A stretch of DNA of 64,000 nucleotides from Pseudoxanthomonas sp. (lineage in GTDB: Bacteria; Pseudomonadota; Gammaproteobacteria; Xanthomonadales; Xanthomonadaceae). The position numbers and the translations under genes are program-made. The notes below the pieces were generated by a model. The model was given only the letters and a program-made list of their open reading frames with translations. It was not told the DNA's origin and did not search any database. Location of the stretch: NCBI RefSeq assembly GCF_002863005.1, contig NZ_PKDG01000010.1:1-64000 (forward strand). Reading direction: 5' to 3'. This document shows positions 54,885 through 63,638 of this stretch, one piece after another; within the stretch, counting starts at the first letter, position 1, and every line of letters starts with the position of its first letter.

Positions 54885-56549
54885 CTACTTCGCCTCGTAC
54901 ACCGGCTTGCCATCCACCCACGTAGAGCGGACGTGCAGCGCATCGAGCTGTTCGCCCGGCACGGCCAGCGGATCCTCGTCGAGGATGACGAAGTCCGCAC
55001 GCAGGCCGGGAGCGAGCTTGCCCACCTCTGCCTCGTCGTGCGCCGCCCATGCCGCATCGGCAGTGAAGCCGCGCAGCGCTTCGGCCGCACTCAGGCGCTG
55101 ATCGGGCATCCAGCCACCCGCGGGGGCGTCGTGTCCGTCCTGGCGCGTCACCGCGGCGTGCAGTCCGCGCCGCGGATCGACCGATTCCACCGGAAAATCC
55201 GACCCCAGCGCGAGCTTCGCGCCGCTCGCCTGCAGGCGCTGCCACGCATAGGCACCCTTGATGCGTGTCGGACCCAGGCGGTCCTGCGCCCAGGGCATGT
55301 CCGAGGTCGCATGTGTGGGTTGCATTGACGCGATCACGCCCAGTGCGGCGAACCGCGGGAATTCCGCCGGCGCCACCACCTGCGCGTGCTCGATCCGCCA
55401 GCGGTGGTCGGTCTTCGCCGCATCGCCCAGCGCGCGGGTATACGCATCCAGCACCAGCCGGTTGCCGCGGTCGCCGATCGCATGCGTGGCCACCTGCACG
55501 TGGCAGCCGCGCGCCTTGCGCATCGCCGCTTCCAGCGCCGCCGGCTCTGTCACCAGCAGGCCACGGTTGCCGGGATCGTCGCTGTAGTCCTCCAGCAGGG
55601 CAGCGCCTCGGCTGCCGAGCGCGCCATCGGCATAGAGCTTCACGCCGCGCATCTGCAGCCTGCCCCCGGCATGCCGGTACAGCCCGGCCGAACAGAGATC
55701 GGCCAGTGCACCGCTGTCGCCATCCGCGTAGGCGTCGATGCGGAGCGGCAGGCGACCTTCATCGGCGAACTGCCTCATCAGCGCCAGGTCCTCGCGCGAC
55801 ACGCCCATGTCGTGCACCCCCGTCAGGCCATGGCGCACGGCAGCCTGCGTGGCCTTCTCCAGCGCCTGTCGGCGATAGGCCGCATCCGGTGCCGGCACGA
55901 TGTCATTGACGAGCGACATGGCGGCATCGATGAACACCCCGGTAGGCTTGCCTGCGACGCGCTCGATGCGCCCGCCCTCGGGCTGCCAGTCACCGTCCAA
56001 CGGACGCGATGCCTTCGCAGCGACGGCACGCAACGCCGCGCTGTTGCCCCAGCCCGCATGGCCATCCACCCGCTCAAGCCAGACGGGACGGTCGGGAAAC
56101 GCCTCATCGAGATCTTCGGCCGTGGGAAAGGCCTTGCCCGGCCAGTCGTTCTGGTCCCAGCCACCGCCCAGCAGCCAAGCCCCCGGTGGCAACGACATCT
56201 CGAAAGCGCGCAGGCGCGCGATGACCTCGGCCTTGTCCGCCGCATCCACCAGGTCCGCCCGCATGAGCGCGTAGCCCAATCCCATGACGTGGCCGTGCGC
56301 GTCGATCAGACCCGGAATGACTGTCTTGCCCGTCGCATCGATGCTTTTCGCGCCGGGATACCGTGCCAGCAGATCACTCGCATCACCGATCGTCAGGATG
56401 CGGCCGTGCTCGTCCCATGCCATCGCTTCGACGAGAGGGCGTGCAGGATCAAGGGTATGCACGCGCGCGCCGGTCACCACCTTCACCTGGGCCTGCACGA
56501 CGCCCGTGCACGCAAGCAAGCCCGCCACTCCCCACGCCAAATGCCGCAT
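54885..56549 (-). CDS. exported YtcJ-like amidohydrolase
   Basis: 554 residues. A signal peptide (MRHLAWGVAGLLACTGVVQAQ) from ATG 56549 is preceded by GGTGGG; ATG 56564 is an alternative. The metal-site motif DAHGHVMGLG is at about 85, followed by GVKLYADGALGSRGA, THAIGDRGN, EHAQVV and GSDFPVESVDP, all typical of amidohydrolase family 3 (YtcJ). These enzymes hydrolyse N-acyl or cyclic amide substrates; which one is unknown. Probably periplasmic. Confidence 0.9.
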   Translation of the reverse strand: MRHLAWGVAGLLACTGVVQAQVKVVTGARVHTLDPARPLVEAMAWDEHGRILTIGDASDLLARYPGAKSIDATGKTVIPGLIDAHGHVMGLGYALMRADLVDAADKAEVIARLRAFEMSLPPGAWLLGGGWDQNDWPGKAFPTAEDLDEAFPDRPVWLERVDGHAGWGNSAALRAVAAKASRPLDGDWQPEGGRIERVAGKPTGVFIDAAMSLVNDIVPAPDAAYRRQALEKATQAAVRHGLTGVHDMGVSREDLALMRQFADEGRLPLRIDAYADGDSGALADLCSAGLYRHAGGRLQMRGVKLYADGALGSRGAALLEDYSDDPGNRGLLVTEPAALEAAMRKARGCHVQVATHAIGDRGNRLVLDAYTRALGDAAKTDHRWRIEHAQVVAPAEFPRFAALGVIASMQPTHATSDMPWAQDRLGPTRIKGAYAWQRLQASGAKLALGSDFPVESVDPRRGLHAAVTRQDGHDAPAGGWMPDQRLSAAEALRGFTADAAWAAHDEAEVGKLAPGLRADFVILDEDPLAVPGEQLDALHVRSTWVDGKPVYEAK

Positions 56550-56613
56550 ATCCCACCCCCGCATTGATCCAGCGCGGGACTATGCGCGGAGTGGGCCGGC
56601 ACGGCAACGCCCA

Positions 56614-56640
56614 TGGAAAAGGGGCCTTGCGGCCCCTTCT
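56614..56640 (-). terminator. terminator of the glycine-zipper gene
   Basis: A perfect 8-bp stem AAGGGGCC/GGCCCCTT with a 4-base loop, followed on the minus strand by TTTTCC. It lies 48 bases past the glycine-zipper stop and before the amidohydrolase start. Confidence 0.8.
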
Positions 56641-56687
56641 CGCGACTCTCGCCCGCCTACCACATCGGGCTCACCATACCCGCTCCG

Positions 56688-57398
56688 TCATTCCGGACGC
56701 ACGTCGACGCGTACGCGCATACGATCGCCCGGGTGGTAGCCGGTGCGGGTACGGTAGGTACGGCCACCATATTCGTACGTTACGTCGTACCCTGAAACGC
56801 GCCCGTCGCGTTCGTAGCGTTCATCGTATCGACCGTCGTTCGCGGGCACCGGATCGCAGACGCGCACCTGCCCGCGCTGCACCTGGCGGTTGCGCTGGCT
56901 GTTGTCGTAGATGGATCGGCCCGCCATGCCGCCGACCATGGAGCCCACCGCCGTGCCGACATAGCGTCCGCTGCCGTCGCCCACCTTGCTGCCCAGTACC
57001 GCACCGGCGATACCGCCGATCACGGTGGCCACGGTACGGCCAGCTTCGTTGCCTCCGTTGGATACGCGGCGTTCGCCATAACCGTCCTGCCCGTAAACGT
57101 CGCGATAGTCGCCGCTGTCGTAGACATCGCCGTAGTCGCGAGTCCCGTAGACATCGCGACGATAGTCGTCCCGCGCATAGACGTCGTCGGCATCCCGGTA
57201 GTAACACTGCTGGGCCGCGCCGCGCGTCTCACGGTAGCCGTTGTCGATGACGGGGTCGACGCGGACCACGCGCGCGAAGTCGTAATAGGGTTCGTCGCCG
57301 TAGCGGTCCGTCGTGCCGTAATAGCGCGTGGACTGCGCGGATGCCACGCCGGAAGCGAGCAGACCGATGGCCAGCACGGTGGCGGATAGACGCTTCAT
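56688..57398 (-). CDS. exported glycine-zipper 2TM domain protein
   Basis: 236 residues. A signal peptide ends near residue 21; then follows a region very rich in Tyr, Asp and Arg (YARDDYRRDVYGTRDYGDVY) without obvious fold, and a glycine zipper at about 120-160 (GRTVATVIGGIAGAVLGSKV, then GRYVGTAVGSMVGGMAG), which inserts in membranes. The C-terminal part (DVTYEYGGRTYRTRTGYHPG) is a short domain seen after such zippers in related bacteria. GGGGGAG precedes the ATG. Role probably in envelope structure or stress. Confidence 0.85.
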   Translation of the reverse strand: MKRLSATVLAIGLLASGVASAQSTRYYGTTDRYGDEPYYDFARVVRVDPVIDNGYRETRGAAQQCYYRDADDVYARDDYRRDVYGTRDYGDVYDSGDYRDVYGQDGYGERRVSNGGNEAGRTVATVIGGIAGAVLGSKVGDGSGRYVGTAVGSMVGGMAGRSIYDNSQRNRQVQRGQVRVCDPVPANDGRYDERYERDGRVSGYDVTYEYGGRTYRTRTGYHPGDRMRVRVDVRPE

Positions 57399-57468
57399 GT
57401 CGGGTACTCCCCCACGCCGGATTGGCGTGCTGGCATGCTCGGCCGATGCGGGTGAAACATGGCTGAAC

Positions 57469-58164
57469 TCAGCCGGTTTTCGCGGCCCGGTTTAGCCATT
57501 CGACAGCTTGCGCGGCAATGCAGGCCGCTTCGCGCCCAAGCAACGGCCCGACATGCGAACCTGAAACCGTTTGCAGCACCTCCGCGCCCCAGGCCTCAGC
57601 CATCGCGCGCGTGATCGCAGGCGGCACGTCGTCGTCTTGCGCGGACGCCACGCACAGCATCGGGCATGCGGGACGTTCCGCCGCGACACCGCGCCGGGCT
57701 TCGCGCAGCACGGCGCCGGACTCGTCGCGCCAGTGGCGGAACGCGTACAGCGTCGTTGCGTCGTCCGCCTCGGGCAGTGCCGTGCGCGTGCCGGACAATC
57801 GCGCGTCGCGCCGCCACGGCACCACATCGGGCCAGTCGCGTGCCGGCATGTCCACGTGCCACGGCGCCGGCGGCAACGGATTCACCAGCACCACCGCATC
57901 CGCACCCTCGGCGGCATCCAGTACGAGCAATCCGCCCAGGCTCGCACCGACCAGCACGCGCGGCCGCGGCAATGCCGCCAACGCCGCGCGCACCTGCGCC
58001 TGGTAGTCCTCGATATGCGTGGCCGCCACGTCGCCGCGCACGGGCATGAGGTCGGGGGCTGCCACCTGGAAGCCCGCCGCCTCGAACACGCCACGCCACA
58101 CATTCCATTCCCAGCCGCCACCGCCCGCGCCGTGCACGAACAAGGCGGCCCGCGTGCCCGTCAA
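57469..58164 (-). CDS. alpha/beta hydrolase coupled to an OsmC-like gene
   Basis: 231 residues from TTG 58164, whose TTGA overlaps the preceding stop and has GGAGG in front. Oxyanion motif FVHGAGGGGWEW, nucleophile Ser75 in VGASLGGLL, an Asp in ASAQDDDVP and the terminal His in SGSHVGPLL form a plausible triad. It resembles small esterases annotated as alpha/beta hydrolases without known substrate. Confidence 0.85.
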   Translation of the reverse strand: MTGTRAALFVHGAGGGGWEWNVWRGVFEAAGFQVAAPDLMPVRGDVAATHIEDYQAQVRAALAALPRPRVLVGASLGGLLVLDAAEGADAVVLVNPLPPAPWHVDMPARDWPDVVPWRRDARLSGTRTALPEADDATTLYAFRHWRDESGAVLREARRGVAAERPACPMLCVASAQDDDVPPAITRAMAEAWGAEVLQTVSGSHVGPLLGREAACIAAQAVEWLNRAAKTG

Positions 58165-58595
58165 AGCAGGGTCGCCTCCAGCGATACCGGCACCGACAGT
58201 GCGCGCGAGATCACGCAACCCGCCTTGGCCTGCTGGGCGATCTCTTCGAACTGCGCCGCGCTGATCCCCGGCACGCTCGCCGAGACGGTCAGCTTGATCG
58301 CGGTGATCGTCGGGCCCGGATCCATGCCCGGTTCCATCGTCGCCTCGGCGCGCGTCTGCAGCTTGTCGGGCGTGAAGCCCGCCTTGCCGAGTACCGCCGA
58401 CAACGCCATGGTGAAGCAGCCGGCATGGGCGACCGCCAGCAGTTCTTCCGGATTGGTGCCCTTCTCGTCGCCGAAGCGGGTCTTGAACGAATAGTTCTGG
58501 CCTTCGAACAGGCCGCTCTGCGGCGTGCTCAGGCTGCCCTTGCCGGACTGCAGATCGCCAGCCCACACCGCATCCGCGTAACGCTTAAAAGCCAT
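58161..58595 (-). CDS. OsmC/Ohr-family peroxiredoxin
   Basis: 144 residues with the paired redox cysteines Cys60 (HAGCFTMAL) and Cys127 (KAGCVISRAL) and the NPEELL segment between beta sheet and helix. Sequence around the first Cys favours OsmC over Ohr. It reduces organic hydroperoxides in the cytoplasm. It is first in a two-gene unit with an alpha/beta hydrolase. Confidence 0.92.
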   Translation of the reverse strand: MAFKRYADAVWAGDLQSGKGSLSTPQSGLFEGQNYSFKTRFGDEKGTNPEELLAVAHAGCFTMALSAVLGKAGFTPDKLQTRAEATMEPGMDPGPTITAIKLTVSASVPGISAAQFEEIAQQAKAGCVISRALSVPVSLEATLL

Positions 58596-58798
58596 GGTCG
58601 TGCTCCTCGGGTCAGGGGAAGCGAAGGGTACACCGATGGATGTTCACGCCATGTACCGCAGTGCGACTTGACCCCTCCCCCGCACCCGCGGATGCTGGCC
58701 GCCCGCCATGACCGCCCGCCGAGCGCACGCTCACGGGACGCGCTCAGCCCGGACAGCCATGACGGCCCTTCGACCCAACCCACGGGAGGAACGGCCTC

Positions 58799-60844
58799 AT
58801 GTCGTACAGCACACAACAGATCCGCAACGTGGCCCTGGCAGGCCACCCCGGCGCCGGCAAAACAACGCTCTTCGAAGCCCTGCTGCATGCCGGCGGCGCC
58901 CTCCAGGTGGCAGGCACCATCGAGCGCGGCACGACCGTCTCGGATCACGATCCGATCGAGAAGACGCGTGGCCATTCCATCGACACCGCCATCGCCAGCA
59001 CCGACCACGGCGGCATGCACGTCAACCTGATCGATACACCGGGCTATCCCGAGTTCCGGGGCCCGACGCTGTCGGCCCTGTCGGCCGTGGAAACCGCGCT
59101 GATCGTGGTCGATGCCGACAGCGGCGTCGCCCATGGCACCCGCCGCCTCATGGACCGTGCCGCGCAGCGGAACCTGTGCCGCGCCATCGTGATCAACAAG
59201 ATCGACCAGGAGGGAGCCGACTGCGCCGCCATCCTCGCCGCATTGCGCGAGGAGTTCGGCCCCGAAGTACTGCCAGTGAACCTGCCGGCCGACGGCGGCA
59301 AGGCGGTCATCGATTGTTTCTGGCAATCGACCGGCACGTCCGACCTGGGCGATGTCGCCGACTGGCACCAGAAGATCATCGACCAGGTGGTGGAGATCAA
59401 CGAAACGGTGATGGAGCACTATCTGGACCTGGGCGAAGGCGGCCTGTCGGGCGAAGAACTGCACGATGCCTTCGAGCAGTGCCTGCGCGAAGGCCACCTG
59501 GTGCCGGTGTGCTTCGCCTCCGCGCGCACGGGCGTGGGCGTGAAGGAACTGCTGGACGTGGCCGAACGCCTGTTCCCGAATCCGGCCGAGGCCAATCCGC
59601 CGCCTTTCGTGAAACTCAACGGTACCGGTCCGCAGCCGATCGAGGCCGTGCCCGACCCGCGCGCGCACGTCATCGCCGACGTCTTCAAGATCGTCAACGA
59701 TCCGTTCGTCGGCAAGCTGGGCATCTTCCGCGTGTACCAGGGCACGCTGAAGAAGGACACGCAGTTGTTCGTCGACGACGGCAAGAAGCCGTTCAAGGTG
59801 GGCCACCTGTTCAAGCTCAAGGGCAAGGACCACGTGGAAGTCGACCAGGCCATCCCCGGCGACATCGCCGCCGTGGCCAAGGTCGAGGACCTGCATTTCG
59901 ACGCCGTGCTCCACGACAGCCACGACGAGGACCACATCCATCTGGCGCCGATCGATTTCCCCAAGCCGATGTTCGGCCTGGCGATCGAAGCCGCCAGCAA
60001 GGGCCAGGAACAGAAGCTCTCTCTCGCGCTGCAGAAGCTGGCCGAAGAGGATCCGGCGTTCATCGTCGAACACCAGCCGGAATTGAACGAAACCGTCATC
60101 CGAGGCCTCTCCGACCTGCACCTGAGGGTGATGCTGGAGCGGCTGAAGGACCGTCACGGTGTCGCGGTGACGACGCGACCGCCACGCATCGCGTATCGCG
60201 AAACCATCGGCGCGAAAGCGGAAGGCCACCATCGCCACAAGAAACAGACCGGCGGCGCGGGGCAGTTCGGGGAAGTCTCGCTGCGCGTCGAGCCCCTGCC
60301 CCGGGGCAGCGGATTCGAATTCGTCGACGAAGTGAAAGGCGGCGTCATTCCCGGCCAGTTCCTGCCGGCCGTCGAGAAAGGCGTGCGGCAGGTGCTGGGC
60401 AGCGGCGCGCTGGCGGGCTATCCGCTGCAGGACATCCGGGTCGTCGTCCATGACGGCAAGCACCACGCGGTCGACAGCAAGGAAGTCGCCTTCGTCGCGG
60501 CCGGGAAGAAGGCCTTCCTCGACGCCATCGCCAAGGCGCGGCCGCAGGTGCTGGAACCGGTGGTCGATCTGGAAGTCGTCGTGCCGGAGGCACAGGTGGG
60601 CGACATCACCGGCAGCCTCGCGGGCAAGCGCGCCCGCATCAACGGTACCGACGCGGTGCGCGACGGGATTGTGGTGAAGGCACAGGTGCCGCTGGCGGAA
60701 CTGGACGGCTATGCGGCCGAGTTGAAGTCCATGACCGCCGGCCAGGGACGCTACAGCCTGGACTTCAGCCACTACGAAGCGGTACCACCGAACGTGCAGC
60801 AGAAGCTGGTCGACGCGTACAAGCCGCGCCACGACGACGAGTGA
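58799..60844 (+). CDS. EF-G-like translation GTPase
   Basis: 681 residues, EF-G domain order. G1 is GHPGAGKTT (15-23), G3 DTPG (79-82), G4 NKID (133-136). Switch I reads EKTRGHSIDTAIA where EF-G has a conserved RGIT motif, a hallmark of the EF-G-like group distinct from fusA. Domain IV contains GGAGQFGEVSLRVEPL and GGVIPGQFLPAVEKG. The role of this group is not settled; canonical fusA is expected in the str operon elsewhere. Confidence 0.9.
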   Translation: MSYSTQQIRNVALAGHPGAGKTTLFEALLHAGGALQVAGTIERGTTVSDHDPIEKTRGHSIDTAIASTDHGGMHVNLIDTPGYPEFRGPTLSALSAVETALIVVDADSGVAHGTRRLMDRAAQRNLCRAIVINKIDQEGADCAAILAALREEFGPEVLPVNLPADGGKAVIDCFWQSTGTSDLGDVADWHQKIIDQVVEINETVMEHYLDLGEGGLSGEELHDAFEQCLREGHLVPVCFASARTGVGVKELLDVAERLFPNPAEANPPPFVKLNGTGPQPIEAVPDPRAHVIADVFKIVNDPFVGKLGIFRVYQGTLKKDTQLFVDDGKKPFKVGHLFKLKGKDHVEVDQAIPGDIAAVAKVEDLHFDAVLHDSHDEDHIHLAPIDFPKPMFGLAIEAASKGQEQKLSLALQKLAEEDPAFIVEHQPELNETVIRGLSDLHLRVMLERLKDRHGVAVTTRPPRIAYRETIGAKAEGHHRHKKQTGGAGQFGEVSLRVEPLPRGSGFEFVDEVKGGVIPGQFLPAVEKGVRQVLGSGALAGYPLQDIRVVVHDGKHHAVDSKEVAFVAAGKKAFLDAIAKARPQVLEPVVDLEVVVPEAQVGDITGSLAGKRARINGTDAVRDGIVVKAQVPLAELDGYAAELKSMTAGQGRYSLDFSHYEAVPPNVQQKLVDAYKPRHDDE

Positions 60845-61001
60845 GCCGGGGTGCGTCATGCGGTCGCGGTGGTGGCGACCGTCCTTGCGCATCGACGCAT
60901 GCGAAAGGTGATTTGGTCATGCCGACAGGCGATTTCCGACACGCGGCGACGGAAAAACACGAAAAAAGCGAAAAAAAAGCGGTTTCGGGGCCTTCCTGCC
61001 C

Positions 61002-61030
61002 TTGGCGGCGCCATTCCTTTGCCCTACATT
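61002..61030 (+). promoter_or_regulatory. candidate sigma-70 promoter of the HU-family gene
   Basis: TTGGCG (61002-61007) and TACATT (61025-61030) are exactly 17 bases apart, each matching four of six consensus positions, about 58 bases upstream of the start codon. A-rich runs lie just upstream (60953-60979) and could act as an UP-like element. Confidence 0.5.
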
Positions 61031-61088
61031 TCGCTTGCCGATGCGATCGGCCCGATTACCCAACCACTCGACAGTAGAGACAGGACAC

Positions 61089-61487
61089 ATGGCAAAGAGC
61101 ACCAAGAAGGCCGCGCCGAAAAAGGCCGCCAAGAAAGCTGCACCGAAGGCCGCCGCCAAGCCGGCCGCCCCGAAGCCGATCAAGGAAGCGCTGAGCAAGT
61201 CGGGCCTCGTCGCCCACATCGCCGAAGCGACCTCCGTGGCCGCCAAGGACGTCCGCGCCGTGCTGGCCTCGCTGGAAAGCGCCGTGCACGCCTCGGTGAA
61301 CAAGAAGGGCGCGGGCGCCTTCACGCTGCCCGGCCTGCTGAAGATCACGGCCGTCAACGTGCCGGCCAAGCCGAAGCGCAAGGGCATCAACCCGTTCACC
61401 AAGGAAGAGCAGTGGTTCGCCGCCAAGCCCGCCACGGTGAAGGTCAAGGTCCGTCCGCTGAAGAAGCTGAAGGACGCCGCCGCCTGA
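61089..61487 (+). CDS. HU-family DNA-binding protein with Lys/Ala-rich N-terminal tail
   Basis: 132 residues. The first 30 residues are almost only Lys, Ala and Pro (AKSTKKAAPKKAAKKAAPKA), like a histone H1 tail. Residues about 31-120 are HU-like: SKSGLVAHIAEATSVAAKDV forms the helical dimer part, GAFTLPGLLKITAV the beta saddle, and INPFTKEEQWFAAKPATVKV the end of the DNA-binding arm region. Likely a nucleoid protein. Single gene with its own promoter and terminator. Confidence 0.88.
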   Translation: MAKSTKKAAPKKAAKKAAPKAAAKPAAPKPIKEALSKSGLVAHIAEATSVAAKDVRAVLASLESAVHASVNKKGAGAFTLPGLLKITAVNVPAKPKRKGINPFTKEEQWFAAKPATVKVKVRPLKKLKDAAA

Positions 61488-61511
61488 TCGCGGCGCACCT
61501 CGCGTGACACG

Positions 61512-61542
61512 AACGGGACGGCCATGCCGTCCCGTTTTTTTT
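61512..61542 (+). terminator. terminator after the HU-family gene
   Basis: A perfect 11-bp stem AACGGGACGGC/GCCGTCCCGTT with loop CAT is followed by a run of eight Ts. Confidence 0.95.
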
Positions 61543-61622
61543 GATGCCGCTGGCCGCCCTTGCGAAGCCCCGGCATCGCCCGCACGTCATCCTTCATCTC
61601 CCCACGACAAGGTGCTCCGCGC

Positions 61623-62264
61623 ATGAAGATCCAGGGCTTCCTCGACCATCTGCTGAAATCCTCCAGCGGCAGCGGCAGCGTACTCAACGCCGACTTCGGC
61701 AAGGGCGCGATCAGCGGCGGCGCGCTGGGCCTGCTGCTGGGCAAGAACAAGACCACCCGCAAGCTCGCCACATACGGCGGCCTGGCCGCGATCGGCGTGA
61801 TGGCCTATCGGGCCTATGGGGACTACAAGCGCCAGCAGGGAGGGTTCGCCGCCGGCGCCGGTCCGCAGACCGTGGATCGTCTTCCGCCGCCGCAGGTGGA
61901 GCTGCACAGCCAGGCCATCCTCACGGCGCTGGTCGCGGCAGCGAAGGCCGACGGCCACATCGATGCGCGCGAGCGCGACGTGATCGAAGGCGAATTCGCC
62001 CGACTCGGCACCGACGGCGATGTACAGCAGTGGCTGCATGCCGAGCTGGAGAAGCCGCTGGACCCGGCGGACGTCGCGCGCGCCGGCAGTACGCCGGAGA
62101 TCGCGTCGGAGATGTACCTGGCCAGCCTGATGGTCGCCGACGAACAGAGTTTCATGGAGCGCGCCTATCTGGATGAGCTGGCGAAGCAGCTGAAGCTGGA
62201 TCCGTCGCTGAAGGCGCAGCTGGAACGCCAGCTGGCGCAGATGCAGTCCTCGCCGCAGGGCTGA
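61623..62264 (+). CDS. DUF533 (YebE-like) TerB-fold protein
   Basis: 213 residues. A Gly/Ser-rich N-terminal region with a hydrophobic glycine-containing segment (GAISGGALGLLLG, LATYGGLAAIGVMAYRAY) leads into a TerB-like helical domain (ILTALVAAAKADGHIDARE, then YLASLMVADEQSFMERAYLD). This matches DUF533/YebE, an envelope-stress-associated membrane protein of unknown role. The next gene starts four bases after its stop. Confidence 0.88.
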   Translation: MKIQGFLDHLLKSSSGSGSVLNADFGKGAISGGALGLLLGKNKTTRKLATYGGLAAIGVMAYRAYGDYKRQQGGFAAGAGPQTVDRLPPPQVELHSQAILTALVAAAKADGHIDARERDVIEGEFARLGTDGDVQQWLHAELEKPLDPADVARAGSTPEIASEMYLASLMVADEQSFMERAYLDELAKQLKLDPSLKAQLERQLAQMQSSPQG

Positions 62265-62268
62265 TCGC

Positions 62269-62841
62269 ATGGTGCGGCCCGCCGCGCGGCGCCTGAGGCG
62301 CTTGGCCTGGACGCTGTTGTCGCTGGCCGTGCTGGCGATGCTGCTGGCGTGGGCATGGGGCAGGCCTTTCATGGCCCCTGCCCGCATGCTGTGGGATATC
62401 TCGCGGGCGCCCGCGCCGACCGCGTTGCCCGTTCCCGTCGAGGGAGTGCGGGCGCGACAGGTGGCCGACACGTTCGGCGCGCCGCGAGGCCGCGACCGTA
62501 CCCATCAGGGCGTGGACATCTTCGCCAGGCGCGGCACGCCCGTGGTCAGCGCGACGCGCGGGATCGTGGTGTCCATCCGCGATGGTGGACTGGGGGGCAA
62601 GCAGGTGTGGGTGCTCGGCCCGGGACGCGAGCGCCACTACTACGCGCACCTGGACGACTGGGCGCCCGGCCTGGCCGACGGCCAGGTCGTGCAACCCGGT
62701 GACGTGCTGGGGTTCGTCGGCACGACCGGCAATGCGCGAGGCACGCCACCGCACCTCCATTACGGCATCTACGGCGCCGCTGGCGCTTACGATCCGTTCC
62801 CGCTGTTCACGGCGGGCGCGGCCTCCGCGACCGTCGACTGA
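62269..62841 (+). CDS. M23-family (LytM-type) metallopeptidase
   Basis: 190 residues. One N-terminal anchor helix (LAWTLLSLAVLAMLLAWAW) places the rest in the periplasm. Zinc ligands His79 and Asp83 (THQGVD) and His164 in the HLH motif (His162, His164; PPHLHYG) are intact, so it should be an active peptidoglycan endopeptidase. It is shorter than EnvC/NlpD types as it lacks coiled-coil or LysM parts. Confidence 0.9.
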   Translation: MVRPAARRLRRLAWTLLSLAVLAMLLAWAWGRPFMAPARMLWDISRAPAPTALPVPVEGVRARQVADTFGAPRGRDRTHQGVDIFARRGTPVVSATRGIVVSIRDGGLGGKQVWVLGPGRERHYYAHLDDWAPGLADGQVVQPGDVLGFVGTTGNARGTPPHLHYGIYGAAGAYDPFPLFTAGAASATVD

Positions 62842-62948
62842 ACCGCCGCGCCGCCGGGCGGAACAGTCCATCGCGGGGGCGACGCTCGTTACCCACGGCG
62901 TGTGGGCCTATCTTTGATTCGTCCCCGACGCGTGCCTGTACCGCTGCC

Positions 62949-63260
62949 ATGCCCAACGACTCCCACCGCTATCGCATCACCGTCACGCCGATCGAGGGCG
63001 ATGGCCAGCCCTCCCCCGGCCGCTGCACCATCGAGTTCGAGCATGGCTGCCACGACGACTGGATGCGCATCCTCGAGAACGTCCAGCGCCAGCGCGGCCT
63101 CAGTGGCGACGAGCGCGCCGCACTGGTCGTCGGCACGAAGCTGCTCAGCGGACTGATGCTCGACCACCGCAAGGATTCCGACGACCTGTTCGCCCCCCTG
63201 CGTCCACACATGGGCACGTTCATCGCCGCGCTGAAGACGCGCAGCCGGGACGGCAGCTGA
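62949..63260 (+). CDS. DUF3861-like protein
   Basis: 103 residues. HRYRITVTPIEGDG at the start, FEHGCHDDWMRILENVQRQ, then VGTKLLSGLMLDHRKDSDDLFAPLRPHMGTF match the pattern I recall for DUF3861, a small soluble family of unknown function. No signal or membrane segment. It lies 108 bases after the M23 gene. Confidence 0.75.
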   Translation: MPNDSHRYRITVTPIEGDGQPSPGRCTIEFEHGCHDDWMRILENVQRQRGLSGDERAALVVGTKLLSGLMLDHRKDSDDLFAPLRPHMGTFIAALKTRSRDGS

Positions 63261-63285
63261 CCTTCCCCTGCGGCAGTCCGTAGCG

Positions 63286-63585
63286 ATGAAAGCGCGCAGC
63301 GCCGACGACGCCCACCGGCTCGAGGACCTCCCGAACATCGGGCCGTCCATCGCGGGCGACCTGCGCGGCATCGGTATCCTCCGCCCCGGCGACCTGGTCG
63401 GCCAGGATCCGTACGCGCTCTACCAGCGGGTGAACGAGGCGACGGGCCAGCGCCATGATCCCTGCCTGTGCGACTGCTTCATCGCGGCGGTGCGCTTCAT
63501 GGAAGGCAGTGGCCCGCTACCCTGGTGGCACTACACCGCCGAGCGCAAACTGCGATTCCGCAACGACCCTGCACTCGCCGGTTAG
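63286..63585 (+). CDS. Cdd1-type helix-hairpin-helix protein
   Basis: 99 residues. A helix-hairpin-helix motif (RLEDLPNIGPSIAGDLRGIG) is followed by DPYALYQRVNEATGQRHDPCLCDCF and FMEGSGPLPWWHYTAERK, the signature of the Cdd1 (pathogenicity locus) family. The family is thought to bind DNA, but its function is not known. It begins 25 bases after the DUF3861-like gene and is probably co-transcribed. Confidence 0.85.
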   Translation: MKARSADDAHRLEDLPNIGPSIAGDLRGIGILRPGDLVGQDPYALYQRVNEATGQRHDPCLCDCFIAAVRFMEGSGPLPWWHYTAERKLRFRNDPALAG

Positions 63586-63638
63586 CCGTCGGACAGGCGG
63601 TTACGGCTAAGGTGCGGCGACCCGTCACGGAGCTTTCC

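Noticed and set aside
58529..60892. Open minus-strand frame of 787 codons opposite the EF-G-like gene
   Set aside because: The plus strand carries intact GTPase motifs over the whole length; the antisense product shows no conserved feature.
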